Of a stretch of DNA of 64,000 nt, positions 42,940-51,122 are shown piece by piece. The notes beneath the pieces are model-generated. The model ran no database searches and was not told the DNA's origin. It saw nothing but the letters and a program-made list of their open reading frames with translations. Positions within the stretch are counted from its first letter, which is position 1. Each line of letters starts with the position of its first letter. The stretch spans positions 35,756 through 99,755 of the forward strand of contig NZ_UWFN01000263.1 of NCBI RefSeq assembly GCF_900602065.1, read 5' to 3'. Origin of the DNA: Pseudomonas viridiflava. GTDB lineage: Bacteria; Pseudomonadota; Gammaproteobacteria; Pseudomonadales; Pseudomonadaceae. The position numbers and the translations under genes were made by a program.

Positions 42940-43425
42940 ATGAAAACGCAAGTTGTGAGCTACGAAACACTGAACGAAGTGCAGCGCCAGCAACTGGATG
43001 CGCTGGAGATTTTGCCGGAGCAGCTGCCGTTTTCCGGGGATATTTACTGCGCGTTGAATACCTTGCTGGTCCGGCCAAGTCCGAATATTCAGGGTGTGGC
43101 GTTGCTGGCGGATGACAAGCCGGTGGGCTTTTTACTGCTCAAGCGCGGGGAGTTCTTACCGCACTGGGCGGTGGAAGGCTCGGCGACGTTGCATGCGCTG
43201 CAGATAGATCATCGGGTTCAGGGGAAAGGTCTGGGCAAGGTGTTTTTGCAGGGGTTGCCGCAGGTGGCGCGCACGACGTGGCCGGATATCGGGCAACTAA
43301 TGTTGTCGGTGGATGCGGATAATCTGGCGGCGCTGAATTTGTATGTCGGCCAAGGTTGGGTGGATACCGGTGAGGCGTACAAGGGGCGGATCGGGTATGA
43401 GCGGCGATTGGTGTTAGACCTGTAG
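42940..43425 (+). CDS. GNAT-family N-acetyltransferase
   Basis: 161 residues. DKPVGFLLLKRGEFLPHWAV (strands 2-3), LHALQIDHRVQGKGLGKVFL (acetyl-CoA loop Q-G-K-G-L-G) and DADNLAALNLYVGQGWVDTG are clear. The C-terminal EAYKGRIGYERR is conserved among related sets. Start ATG 42940 follows the CDS end of the DUF gene by 52 bp. Target amine unknown. Confidence 0.84.
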   Translation: MKTQVVSYETLNEVQRQQLDALEILPEQLPFSGDIYCALNTLLVRPSPNIQGVALLADDKPVGFLLLKRGEFLPHWAVEGSATLHALQIDHRVQGKGLGKVFLQGLPQVARTTWPDIGQLMLSVDADNLAALNLYVGQGWVDTGEAYKGRIGYERRLVLDL

Positions 43426-43465
43426 ACGTAGATCACCTGTGGGAGCATCAAGCTCATGCAGGACC

Positions 43466-43554
43466 TGTGGGACCGAATTTATTCGGGAAAGGGCCGGCAG
43501 ATTCAACACTTCTGTCGCCTGACAAGACGCATTCGCGAATGAATTCGCTCCCAC
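43466..43554. repeat. REP doublet, type GTGGGAGCGAATTYATTCGCGAA
   Basis: TGTGGGACCGAATTTATTCG at 43466 and CGCGAATGAATTCGCTCCCA ending near 43553 are inverted copies. The left arm is degraded. The same family is intact at 57930-58020. Confidence 0.75.
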
Positions 43555-43628
43555 CGGGATCAACCCTTGCAGGCCAACATAGAACCCCCACAGAGAACAG
43601 GCGTACAGCCAGTACCACTGCGCCGTCA

Positions 43629-43659
43629 GACCTATAGGATTTAAAAAAACCTATAGGTC
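43629..43659. promoter_or_regulatory. Twin CCTATAGG palindromes downstream of pyrF
   Basis: GACCTATAGG (43629-43638) and CCTATAGGTC (43650-43659) form a perfect 10-bp inverted repeat; each half is itself an 8-bp palindrome. The spacer is AT-rich. It lies 11 bp after the pyrF stop. On the pyrF strand the loop is T-rich, so it could be a terminator, or the twin palindromes could be protein-binding sites. Confidence 0.45.
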
Positions 43660-43669
43660 AATGAGGTTT

Positions 43670-44371
43670 TTAGAGCGCCAACTCAGCCACAACCGCTGCC
43701 AGCGCTTTGGCCGGGTCGGCGGCCTGGCTGATCGGGCGGCCGATGACGAGGTAGTCGGAGCCTGCGTCCAGCGCCTGACGCGGAGTCAGGATGCGGCGTT
43801 GGTCGTCCTGGGCGCTGCCGCTCGGGCGGATGCCTGGGGTAACCAATTGCAAGGCCGGGTGTGCAGCTTTCAGGGCCTGGGCTTCCAGCGCAGAACACAC
43901 CAGACCGTCCATACCAGCCTTTTCAGCCAATGCAGCCAGGCGCAGTACTTGCACTTGCGGGTCGACGTCCAGGCCGATCCCGGCCAGGTCTTCGCGCTCC
44001 ATGCTGGTCAGCACGGTCACGCCGATCAGCAAAGGCTGCGGGCCAGTGCGCTGGTCGAGCACTTCACGGCAGGCCGCCATCATGCGCAGGCCGCCGGAAC
44101 AATGGACGTTGACCATCCACACCCCCATCTCGGCCGCCGCTTTGACCGCCATGGCGGTGGTGTTGGGGATGTCGTGGAATTTGAGATCAAGGAACACTTC
44201 GAAGCCCTTGTCACGCAGGGTTTCGACGATGTCCGAAGCGCAACTGGTAAACAGCTCCTTACCGACTTTAACGCGGCAGAGCTTGGGATCCAGCTGGTCA
44301 GCCAGCTTCAAAGCGGCGTCACGGGTCGGGAAATCCAGGGCGACGATGACAGGAGTCTGGCAGACGGACAT
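43670..44371 (-). CDS. pyrF: Orotidine 5'-phosphate decarboxylase PyrF
   Basis: 233 residues of normal PyrF size. [17 protein letters not shown] (about 62-78) holds the catalytic Asp-Lys-Asp array (K64), [19 protein letters not shown] the phosphate-binding loop, and [14 protein letters not shown] the C-terminal phosphate loop. It makes UMP from OMP in pyrimidine synthesis. ATG 44371 is at family position; upstream codons are not conserved. Monocistronic here. Confidence 0.96.
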   Translation of the reverse strand: MSVCQTPVIVALDFPTRDAALKLADQLDPKLCRVKVGKELFTSCASDIVETLRDKGFEVFLDLKFHDIPNTTAMAVKAAAEMGVWMVNVHCSGGLRMMAACREVLDQRTGPQPLLIGVTVLTSMEREDLAGIGLDVDPQVQVLRLAALAEKAGMDGLVCSALEAQALKAAHPALQLVTPGIRPSGSAQDDQRRILTPRQALDAGSDYLVIGRPISQAADPAKALAAVVAELAL

Positions 44372-44652
44372 GAGCGGGTTCTCTGGTAAGTCGAAATCGG
44401 CGCGCATTGTATCCGAACCTTACAGCAGACGGTATTCGAACCGCCCAACTGAATCGATTCTCCCCAATGAATACGCCCTAAAGCGGACATAACCCTGCCC
44501 TGCCCGCACCAAAGCCGCACCCTCTTGGCGCGCACAAACGAGAACCGTTCTGCAAACGACGCGTTTGGGACCAATACGACTATGGTTCATTGAGTGGCAT
44601 GGCGACTGCAACAGGATGTTTCGATGATTCCACAGACTTCAGGGAGCTGCTC

Positions 44653-46017
44653 ATGAACACACAACTCAAACCCACGCTGGGTACGCTGCATTTATGGGGG
44701 ATTGCGGTAGGGCTGGTGATTTCCGGCGAATACTTCGGCTGGAGTTACGGCTGGGGCGTGGCCGGGACATTGGGCTTTCTGGTCACTTCGTTGATGGTTG
44801 CGTTGATGTACACCTGTTTCATCTTCAGTTTTACCGAACTGACCACGGCCATCCCTCACGCGGGTGGGCCTTTTGCCTACAGCCGTCGGGCCTTCGGTGA
44901 AAAAGGCGGGCTGATTGCAGGCCTGGCCACCTTGATTGAATTTGTATTTGCGCCGCCAGCGATTGCGATGGCCATCGGCGCCTATCTGAACGTGCAGTTT
45001 CCGGGGCTTGATCCCAAGCTGGCGGCGGTCGGCGCTTACATCGTGTTCATGACCCTGAATATTCTGGGCGTGAAACTGGCTGCGACCTTCGAGCTGGTGG
45101 TCTGCATTCTTGCAGTGGCCGAGTTGCTGGTGTTTATGGGCGTGGTCGCTCCGGCGTTCAGCTTCAGTAATTTCGCGCTCAACGGCTGGGCCGGTTCCGA
45201 CACCTTTGGTGCTCCGGCGATTGCCGGTATGTTTGCGGCGATCCCCTTTGCGATCTGGTTCTTCCTGGCCATTGAAGGCGCGGCCATGGCCGCCGAAGAA
45301 GCCAAGGACCCCAAGCGCACGATTCCAAAAGCTTATGTCAGCGGCATCCTGACCTTGGTGATTCTAGCCATGGGCGTCATGCTTTTTGCGGGCGGCGTGG
45401 GCGACTGGCGCACCCTGTCGAACATCAACGACCCTCTGCCACAAGCGATGAAAACCGTGGTTGGCGAGAACTCCGGCTGGTTGCACATGCTGGTCTGGAT
45501 CGGCCTTTTCGGTCTTGTAGCCAGTTTCCACGGCATCATCATGGGCTACTCCCGCCAGTTCTTCGCACTGGCTCGCGCGGGTTACCTGCCCTCCTCGCTG
45601 GCCAAACTGTCGCGTTTCCAGACACCACACCGCGCCATCATCGCGGGCGGCCTGATTGGTATCGCGGCGATCTACAGCGACGGCCTGGTCAATCTCGGCG
45701 GCATGACCCTGACAGCAGCCATGATCACCATGGCGGTCTTCGGCGCCATCGTGATGTACATCATGAGCATGCTCAGCCTGTTCAAACTGCGTAAAACCGA
45801 ACCGTCGCTGGAGCGCACCTTCCGTGCACCGGGTTACCCGATCGTGCCGGGCATTGCCCTGGCGCTGGCGGTGGTGTGCCTGATTGCGATGGCCTGGTTC
45901 AACGCACTGATCGGCCTGATCTTCCTTGCCTTTATGGTGGTGGGCTTCGTCTACTTCAGCCTGACGGCGCAATCACGCGCCGACGCTCCGGCTGACGCGA
46001 TGCTGACCGGGCTTTAA
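44653..46017 (+). CDS. eat: Ethanolamine permease (APC family)
   Basis: 454 residues with 12 membrane helices. LWGIAVGLVISGEYFGWSYG is the N-terminal signature of ethanolamine permease, then FSFTELTTAIPHAGGPFAYS, FLAIEGAAMAAEEAKDPKRT and FRAPGYPIVPGIALALAVVC. It imports ethanolamine with protons. The ammonia-lyase genes eutBC, often adjacent in pseudomonads, are not in this window. ATG 44653 has GGAGCTG before it; an upstream ATG at 44590 would add a hydrophilic extension. Confidence 0.88.
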   Translation: MNTQLKPTLGTLHLWGIAVGLVISGEYFGWSYGWGVAGTLGFLVTSLMVALMYTCFIFSFTELTTAIPHAGGPFAYSRRAFGEKGGLIAGLATLIEFVFAPPAIAMAIGAYLNVQFPGLDPKLAAVGAYIVFMTLNILGVKLAATFELVVCILAVAELLVFMGVVAPAFSFSNFALNGWAGSDTFGAPAIAGMFAAIPFAIWFFLAIEGAAMAAEEAKDPKRTIPKAYVSGILTLVILAMGVMLFAGGVGDWRTLSNINDPLPQAMKTVVGENSGWLHMLVWIGLFGLVASFHGIIMGYSRQFFALARAGYLPSSLAKLSRFQTPHRAIIAGGLIGIAAIYSDGLVNLGGMTLTAAMITMAVFGAIVMYIMSMLSLFKLRKTEPSLERTFRAPGYPIVPGIALALAVVCLIAMAWFNALIGLIFLAFMVVGFVYFSLTAQSRADAPADAMLTGL

Positions 46018-46103
46018 ATAACGACGCGATCAGGGCACAGGGCTAGACTTGAACCATTGGGCGGCGCGGCTGCTCAAACGGTTACATAAGAAAGGAGAGC
46101 CCT

Positions 46104-46271
46104 ATGCCCTGGTATGCCTGGTTAATTCTGCTGGTTGCAATTGGTTCGATCGTGGGCGGTTTGATGGTCTTGCGCCAATCTGCGCAGAAGCTGCCACTGA
46201 CCGATGAGCAACTCAAACGTGTCCACGAGCGCAATGCCGAGATGGATGCCAAAGAAGCCAAGGATCGCTAG
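46104..46271 (+). CDS. DUF2897 small membrane protein
   Basis: 55 residues: MPWYAWLILLVAIGSIVGGL is a single N-terminal membrane helix, followed by the soluble part LPLTDEQLKRVHERNAEMD, the conserved motif of DUF2897. AAAGGAGAG precedes the start. Function unknown. A strong terminator follows. Confidence 0.82.
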   Translation: MPWYAWLILLVAIGSIVGGLMVLRQSAQKLPLTDEQLKRVHERNAEMDAKEAKDR

Positions 46272-46280
46272 AACTGAAAA

Positions 46281-46309
46281 AAGACGGTGCCATTGGCACC
46301 GTCTTTTTT
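46281..46309. terminator. Bidirectional rho-independent terminator
   Basis: AAGACGGTGCC (46281-46291) and GGCACCGTCTT (46295-46305) with loop ATT, followed by TTTTTT on plus and preceded by AAAAAA on minus. It serves both the DUF2897 gene and the convergent solute-binding protein gene, whose stop lies within it. Confidence 0.9.
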
Positions 46310-47144
46310 ATTGGGCGTTTGCCTGAGTGCGCTCGGTAGCCACGGCGCGGTGGCTGGTCAATGGCAGTACGGCGATTCGAAACGGCTGAAAGATTTTCAG
46401 CATCTGCCCGTTGTCCCGCAGTTGCTGGAGCAGCAGATCGAACTGCGCGCCGCTGATAGGTGCCTTGGGGCGCAGCAGGGCGAAATGCCGGTAGGTTTGA
46501 TCGACTCGCTCCGAGACCAGTAACTGAGCAGCTTCCGTCCGGTTGCGCGCCATGAAGTCGCTGAGGTACGAACGCGTTACCAGCGCAATGTCCGCACGGT
46601 CGCGCATGACCATCAACAGATTGCTGTCATGGGAATAGGTCAGCGTGGATTCAAAATGCTCGCTGAGGTACTTCGGGTCTGCGTTGAACTGCGCAAACGC
46701 GTAGTGATAGCCGCTGAACAGGGCTAACCGCTTGCCGTGCAGATCATCAAAATAGCTCTGGGTACGACCTTCCACCTTCCGAGCAACAAAGATCTCGGCA
46801 TCTTCGAGCTTCATGTCGACCGCTTCATGGGGGATGCTCTGCCAATCCCAATCGGGATTTTCAAATATCGCCATGTCGATGCGACCTTGCTCGAAATCAC
46901 GAAACCGGCGCGGAATAGAAGTCGGTACCAGCACGAACTGATAATCACGCTGGGCAGCATTCAGGGCCGCCACCAGCTCAGGCAACAGCCCGGTGTCTGC
47001 ACCTTTTTCCGGCCGGATGGTGTAAGGCGGGAAATGCGCCGCACCAATTCTTACTACCTGCGCAGCACTCACCGGCATGGCGAGTAGTGCTGCAGCGCTT
47101 ACCCACAAGGCTCGCGAAGCCATTCGCACAGACAAAAACTTCAA
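46308..47144 (-). CDS. Periplasmic solute-binding protein, family 3
   Basis: 278 residues with a signal peptide (ALWVSAAALLAMPVSAAQ, cleavage after SAA). VRIGAAHFPPYTIRPEKG is the family-3 opening, RRFRDFEQGRIDMAIFENPD and GKRLALFSGYHYAFAQFNAD follow. It binds an amino acid-like ligand in the periplasm, or acts as a polar amino acid-type binding protein without its own permease (no ABC genes adjacent). An orphan binding protein is common in pseudomonads. Confidence 0.82.
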   Translation of the reverse strand: MKFLSVRMASRALWVSAAALLAMPVSAAQVVRIGAAHFPPYTIRPEKGADTGLLPELVAALNAAQRDYQFVLVPTSIPRRFRDFEQGRIDMAIFENPDWDWQSIPHEAVDMKLEDAEIFVARKVEGRTQSYFDDLHGKRLALFSGYHYAFAQFNADPKYLSEHFESTLTYSHDSNLLMVMRDRADIALVTRSYLSDFMARNRTEAAQLLVSERVDQTYRHFALLRPKAPISGAQFDLLLQQLRDNGQMLKIFQPFRIAVLPLTSHRAVATERTQANAQ

Positions 47145-47221
47145 GACTGCGCACCCCTGAAATTGATCAACCCTAGGTGTTTTTTGGTTTTAAAACAATG
47201 AGCAAATAGTGCAAAGCGGGG

Positions 47222-47845
47222 TTAATTATCCCTAAGTGCCATCATTAGCGCTTCATCCGCTAATTGATCCAGCGTCATGCTGCCTTGAGGCCTGAACCAG
47301 GTCGTCGTCCAGGACAACGCACCTGTCAAAAAGCGCCGCGTCACGAACACATCTCCTTTGATGAAACCGGCGTCCTTGGCCTCCCCCAGCACTTTTAGCC
47401 AGAGTTGTTCATAGAGATCACGCAACGCCAGAACGTGTGCCTGACCTTCAGCTGACAGCGACCGCCATTCATAAACCAGCACGGCCATGGCCTCACCACT
47501 GCCGCCCATGATCGATTGCAACTCACAGCGAATCAACGCCAGCACGCGCTCGCGCACAGTGCTGACTTCAACCAGTGCGGCACGCATCAACGCGGTGTTG
47601 TAGATGATGGTTTCTTCCATCACGGCGCGCAGGATCTCGTCCTTGCTTTTGAAGTGATGGAAGATGCTGCCTGACTGGATACCGACTGCACTGGCCAGAT
47701 CACGCACGGTAGTGCGCTCATACCCCTTGTTGCGGAACAGGTGCGCCGAGACCTGCAACAACTTGCCCCGGGCGCTTTCCGGATCAGTGAGCTGGCCTGC
47801 GTCGACCAACTCACGCATGACCAATAGAGCTTGCTGCTCGTTCAC
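47222..47845 (-). CDS. atuR: TetR-family repressor AtuR of the acyclic terpene cluster
   Basis: 207 residues. ARGKLLQVSAHLFRNKGYER, TTVRDLASAVGIQSGSIFHH and FKSKDEILRAVM form a classical TetR HTH. The C-terminal helices have TWFRPQGSMTLDQLADEALM as usual for AtuR/LiuR-like repressors. It is divergent from atuA, with two 13-bp inverted operator copies in the gap. In P. aeruginosa AtuR represses the atu genes until acyclic terpenoids are present (recalled knowledge); the same is expected here. Confidence 0.87.
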   Translation of the reverse strand: MNEQQALLVMRELVDAGQLTDPESARGKLLQVSAHLFRNKGYERTTVRDLASAVGIQSGSIFHHFKSKDEILRAVMEETIIYNTALMRAALVEVSTVRERVLALIRCELQSIMGGSGEAMAVLVYEWRSLSAEGQAHVLALRDLYEQLWLKVLGEAKDAGFIKGDVFVTRRFLTGALSWTTTWFRPQGSMTLDQLADEALMMALRDN

Positions 47846-47897
47846 GGTGGTTTCTCTCCAAACAGCACTCGAACTTCTGAACTTGCGACGTGATCGC

Positions 47898-47988
47898 TGT
47901 TGGAGCGAGGCTTGCCCGCGAATCAGGCGACGAGATGAACCCAGCTACACCGCGTTATCGTTCTTCGCGGGCAAGCCTCGCTCCAACA
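47898..47988. repeat. REP doublet, type GTTGGAGCGAGGCTTGCCCGCGAA
   Basis: Left arm from 47898 and right arm ending 47988 are perfect inverted copies of 25 bp. It stands between atuR and the operator sites, so it lies in the atuR promoter or leader region. Confidence 0.9.
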
Positions 47989-48094
47989 TGAAAAGTCGAT
48001 CCTGCATGGCCCAGACGACACCGAACCAAGACCGCAATCAATCATTACGCTTTAAGCAATCTCACATGCCCAGCAATCTATGCCTGCCCGCACA

Positions 48095-48112
48095 ACCAAG
48101 CAAGCGCTAGGC
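48095..48112. promoter_or_regulatory. AtuR operator, distal copy
   Basis: CCAAGCAAGCGCT (48096-48108) is the exact inverse of the 13 bp at 48180-48192. As an 18-bp dyad (ACCAAGC-N4-GCTAGGC) it is imperfect at two positions. It lies 250 bp upstream of the atuR start, on the atuR side of the pair. Confidence 0.7.
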
Positions 48113-48175
48113 CAATAAATAAATCACGCGCTGGCTGATCAACGGTCGCCTCAAATCGTTTTCAGCACTTCCACA

Positions 48176-48193
48176 ACCAAGCGCTTGCTTGGT
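48176..48193. promoter_or_regulatory. AtuR operator, atuA-proximal copy
   Basis: ACCAAGC-GCTT-GCTTGGT is a perfect 7-4-7 palindrome 38 bp before the atuA start; its inner 13 bp (48180-48192) recur inverted at 48096-48108. I recall that P. aeruginosa AtuR was reported to bind two 13-bp inverted repeats in the atuR-atuA gap, which matches this layout. Confidence 0.8.
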
Positions 48194-48231
48194 AGTCTCG
48201 CCTGACTGTCTCGGGACCACGGAGGTCGACC

Positions 48232-50022
48232 ATGAGCAAGCATCTGCGCATCGGCTGTGCGAGCGCCTTCTGGGGAGATACCAGCACGGCCGCCGCGCAA
48301 CTGGTTGAAGCCGGCAAGCTGGATTATCTGGTATTTGATTATCTGGCCGAGATCACCCTGTCATTGATGGCCGGGGCACGGATAAAAAACCCGGACGCAG
48401 GCTATGCGACAGACTTCATCGATGTCCTGACACCGCTCCTCGGCAGCATTGCCGAACAGAAGATCCGCGTGATCAGCAACGCAGGCGGCATCAATCCCGC
48501 CGCTTGCGCCGCTGCGCTGCAAAGGGCCTGTGACACCTCAGGCGTGGCCCTGAAGATCGCCGTTTTAAACGGCGATAACCTGCAACCACAGTTCGCACAT
48601 CTCAAGAAAGCCGATATCCGCGAGATGTTCAGCGGCGCCCCGCTACCCGCTATGTGCGTGTCGATCAACGCCTACCTCGGCGCTCCTGGCATCGTCGCCG
48701 CCCTGCAACAAGGTGCCGACATCGTGATCACCGGCCGTGTGGTCGACAGTGCGGTGGTCAGCGCGGCGCTGGTTCACGAGTTCGGCTGGCAGTGGGACGA
48801 TTACGACCGCCTGGCGCAAGCGGCACTGGCTGGCCACATCATCGAGTGCGGCGCGCAATGTACGGGCGGCAACTTCACTGACTGGCAGGATGTGCCGGAC
48901 TACGAGCACATCGGTTTCCCTATTGTTGAGGTCAGCGAAGACGGGACATTCGTCGTCTGCAAACCAGAAGGCCCCGGCGGGCTGATTTCGCCGTTGAGCG
49001 TTGGCGAACAGTTGCTGTACGAAATCGGCGACCCACGCGCTTATCAGCTGCCCGATGTGGTGTGCGACTTCACTCAAGTGCACCTCGAACAGTCCGGCGA
49101 GAACCGGGTCCGGATCAAGGGCGCTCGCGGTTTTTCACCCAGTGATCAATACAAGGTTTCGGCGACCTGGCCCGATGGCTTTCGCTGCACCGCCAGTTGC
49201 CTGCTGGCGGGCATCGACGCAGTCGCCAAGGCACAGAGAGTCGGTCAGGCGATCATCAGCAAGACCAGTGAGATGTTCGAGCAACGCGGCTGGGCGCCTT
49301 ACAGCGAAGTAAACATCGAGTTACTGGGCAGTGAGGCGACTTACGGCCCCCACGGCAAACGCCAGGACAGCCGTGAAGTGGTGATCAAGCTGGCCGTCCG
49401 TCATCCGCAAAAAGAAGCACTGATTCTGTTCTCCCGGGAAATTGCCCAGGCCGCCACCGGCATGGCCCCGGGACTGACCGGCATTGTCGGTGGCCGGCCC
49501 ACGGTGTACCCGGTGATCCGGCTGTTTTCGTTTCTGGTGGATAAGTCGGTTTGCAGCCTGAGCGTCGAGATGAGCGGTCAGGCTCTGCCCTGCTGTTTAC
49601 CCGATGTTCACCGGCTCGACCCGCTGGAACTGGCCGAAGACCTGCAACCGCCCGCGCCACAAGGCCAGGCCGACGCCAGCGTGCCATTGATTCGCTTGGC
49701 GGTGGCGCGCTCCGGGGACAAAGGCAACCACAGCAATATCGGGGTCATGGCGCGGCGTGCGGAGTACCTGCCATGGATCGCCGAAAGCCTGACGACCGCA
49801 GTGGTGGTGGACTGGATGCGCCATGTGCTGGACCCGATACAGGGCCGCGTCGAGCGCTGGTATCTGCCGGGCAGCCACAGCTTGAACTTTCTGCTGGAAA
49901 ACGCTCTGGGTGGCGGCGGTGTTGCCAGCCTGCGTATTGACCCGCAAGGCAAGGCATTTGCCCAGCAATTGCTGGAGATAGAAATCGCAGTGCCGCAATG
50001 GGTGGCGGATGAGGTTAGTTGA
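48232..50022 (+). CDS. atuA: Acyclic terpene utilisation protein AtuA
   Basis: 596 residues. The N-terminal DUF1446 domain ([60 protein letters not shown]) is followed by a C-terminal domain from about residue 465 with [20 protein letters not shown], as in AtuA. It is needed for citronellol/geraniol growth in other pseudomonads; its reaction is not settled, and one proposal places it near the removal of a side-chain intermediate. First gene of the atu operon; GGAGGTCG is the Shine-Dalgarno. A REP doublet separates it from atuB. Confidence 0.93.
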   Translation: MSKHLRIGCASAFWGDTSTAAAQLVEAGKLDYLVFDYLAEITLSLMAGARIKNPDAGYATDFIDVLTPLLGSIAEQKIRVISNAGGINPAACAAALQRACDTSGVALKIAVLNGDNLQPQFAHLKKADIREMFSGAPLPAMCVSINAYLGAPGIVAALQQGADIVITGRVVDSAVVSAALVHEFGWQWDDYDRLAQAALAGHIIECGAQCTGGNFTDWQDVPDYEHIGFPIVEVSEDGTFVVCKPEGPGGLISPLSVGEQLLYEIGDPRAYQLPDVVCDFTQVHLEQSGENRVRIKGARGFSPSDQYKVSATWPDGFRCTASCLLAGIDAVAKAQRVGQAIISKTSEMFEQRGWAPYSEVNIELLGSEATYGPHGKRQDSREVVIKLAVRHPQKEALILFSREIAQAATGMAPGLTGIVGGRPTVYPVIRLFSFLVDKSVCSLSVEMSGQALPCCLPDVHRLDPLELAEDLQPPAPQGQADASVPLIRLAVARSGDKGNHSNIGVMARRAEYLPWIAESLTTAVVVDWMRHVLDPIQGRVERWYLPGSHSLNFLLENALGGGGVASLRIDPQGKAFAQQLLEIEIAVPQWVADEVS

Positions 50023-50069
50023 TGGCCCGGTGTCATAGCACCGCGCTGCCTCGCGGCAAACACAGGACC

Positions 50070-50141
50070 TGTAGGAGCTGCCGAAGGCTGCGATCGCGGT
50101 GTATCAGGATAAATGCTTCGCAGCCTTCGGCAGCTCCTACA
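50070..50141. repeat. REP doublet inside the atu operon (atuA/atuB)
   Basis: GTAGGAGCTGCCGAAGG family, arms of 23-24 bp, loop about 23 bp. A half copy of another family (TCGCGAGCAAGCTCAGTTCC, 50204-50223) lies just downstream. Confidence 0.92.
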
Positions 50142-50198
50142 AAAAATGCCTTTCAGTCCAGAAGGCCAGACGTGATTGACCTGCCATCTGCAGTGCTC

Positions 50199-50225
50199 TT
50201 GTCGCGAGCAAGCTCAGTTCCCACA
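50199..50225. repeat. Half REP element upstream of atuB
   Basis: CTTGTCGCGAGCAAGCTCAG, one arm of the 61582-61672 family, ends shortly before the atuB ribosome binding site. Confidence 0.5.
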
Positions 50226-50249
50226 GAGAACTATAAAAAGAGGTGATCA

Positions 50250-51119
50250 ATGGCTTACAACTCCGTGTTCAAACCTGACCTCTTCGCCGGGCGGACGATT
50301 TTGATCACCGGTGGCGGCAGTGGCATTGGTCGCTGCACCGCCCACGAACTGGCAGCGCTGGGTGCTCATGTATTGCTGGTCGGGCGCAAGCCGGAAAAGC
50401 TCGAGCAGGTCTGCACCGAAATTCAGCAGGACGGCGGCCAGGCCCACGGCTACAGCTGCGACATCCGCGAGGAGGCGTCGGTGCAAGCGCTGATCAGCAC
50501 ACTCATCGACGCTCACGGCCCGCTGCATGGCCTGGTCAATAACGCTGGCGGCCAGTTCCCCTCCCCCTTGTCGGCGATCAATCAAAAAGGTTTTGAAACC
50601 GTACTGCGCAGTAATCTGGTGGGCGGTTTCCTGATGGCCCGGGAAGTCTTCAACCAGAGCATGAGCAAGCACGGCGGCGCCATCGTCAACATGCTGGCCG
50701 ATATGTGGGGCGGCATGCCGGGCATGGGGCACTCGGGCGCAGCGCGCTCAGGCATGGACAACCTGACCAAGACCGCCGCCTTCGAATGGGGCCACGCGGG
50801 AGTGCGCGTGAATGCCGTCGCGCCGGGCTGGATTGCTTCCAGTGGCATGGACACCTATCAAGGCGCGTTCAAAGCAGTGATCCCGACCTTGCGCGAGCAC
50901 GTGCCGCTCAAACGCATCGGCAGCGAATCCGAAGTCAGCGCCGCCATCGTCTTTCTGCTCAGCCCGGCAGCCGCGTTTATCAACGGCAGCACGTTGCGTA
51001 TCGACGGCGGTGCCAGTCTGGGCAATCGCACCTGGCCGCTTTATCCGGCGGCCCGTAGCGAGGCTTATAACGGTTTTCATCGTGCCACCTTGCCTGACGT
51101 GCTCAAAGGGGAGGAATAA
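50250..51119 (+). CDS. atuB: Short-chain dehydrogenase AtuB
   Basis: 289 residues. ILITGGGSGIGRCTAHELAA is the cofactor loop and LVNNAGGQFPSPLSAINQKG the NNA motif. Where classical SDRs have YxxxK, this one reads GMGHSGAARSGMDNLTK, so the Tyr is His, as in 2,4-dienoyl-CoA and enoyl-CoA reductase-like SDRs. In the cluster it probably oxidises or reduces a terpenoid alcohol, aldehyde or acyl-CoA. 3 bp from atuC, AAGAGG before the start. Confidence 0.87.
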   Translation: MAYNSVFKPDLFAGRTILITGGGSGIGRCTAHELAALGAHVLLVGRKPEKLEQVCTEIQQDGGQAHGYSCDIREEASVQALISTLIDAHGPLHGLVNNAGGQFPSPLSAINQKGFETVLRSNLVGGFLMAREVFNQSMSKHGGAIVNMLADMWGGMPGMGHSGAARSGMDNLTKTAAFEWGHAGVRVNAVAPGWIASSGMDTYQGAFKAVIPTLREHVPLKRIGSESEVSAAIVFLLSPAAAFINGSTLRIDGGASLGNRTWPLYPAARSEAYNGFHRATLPDVLKGEE

Positions 51120-51122
51120 GCC

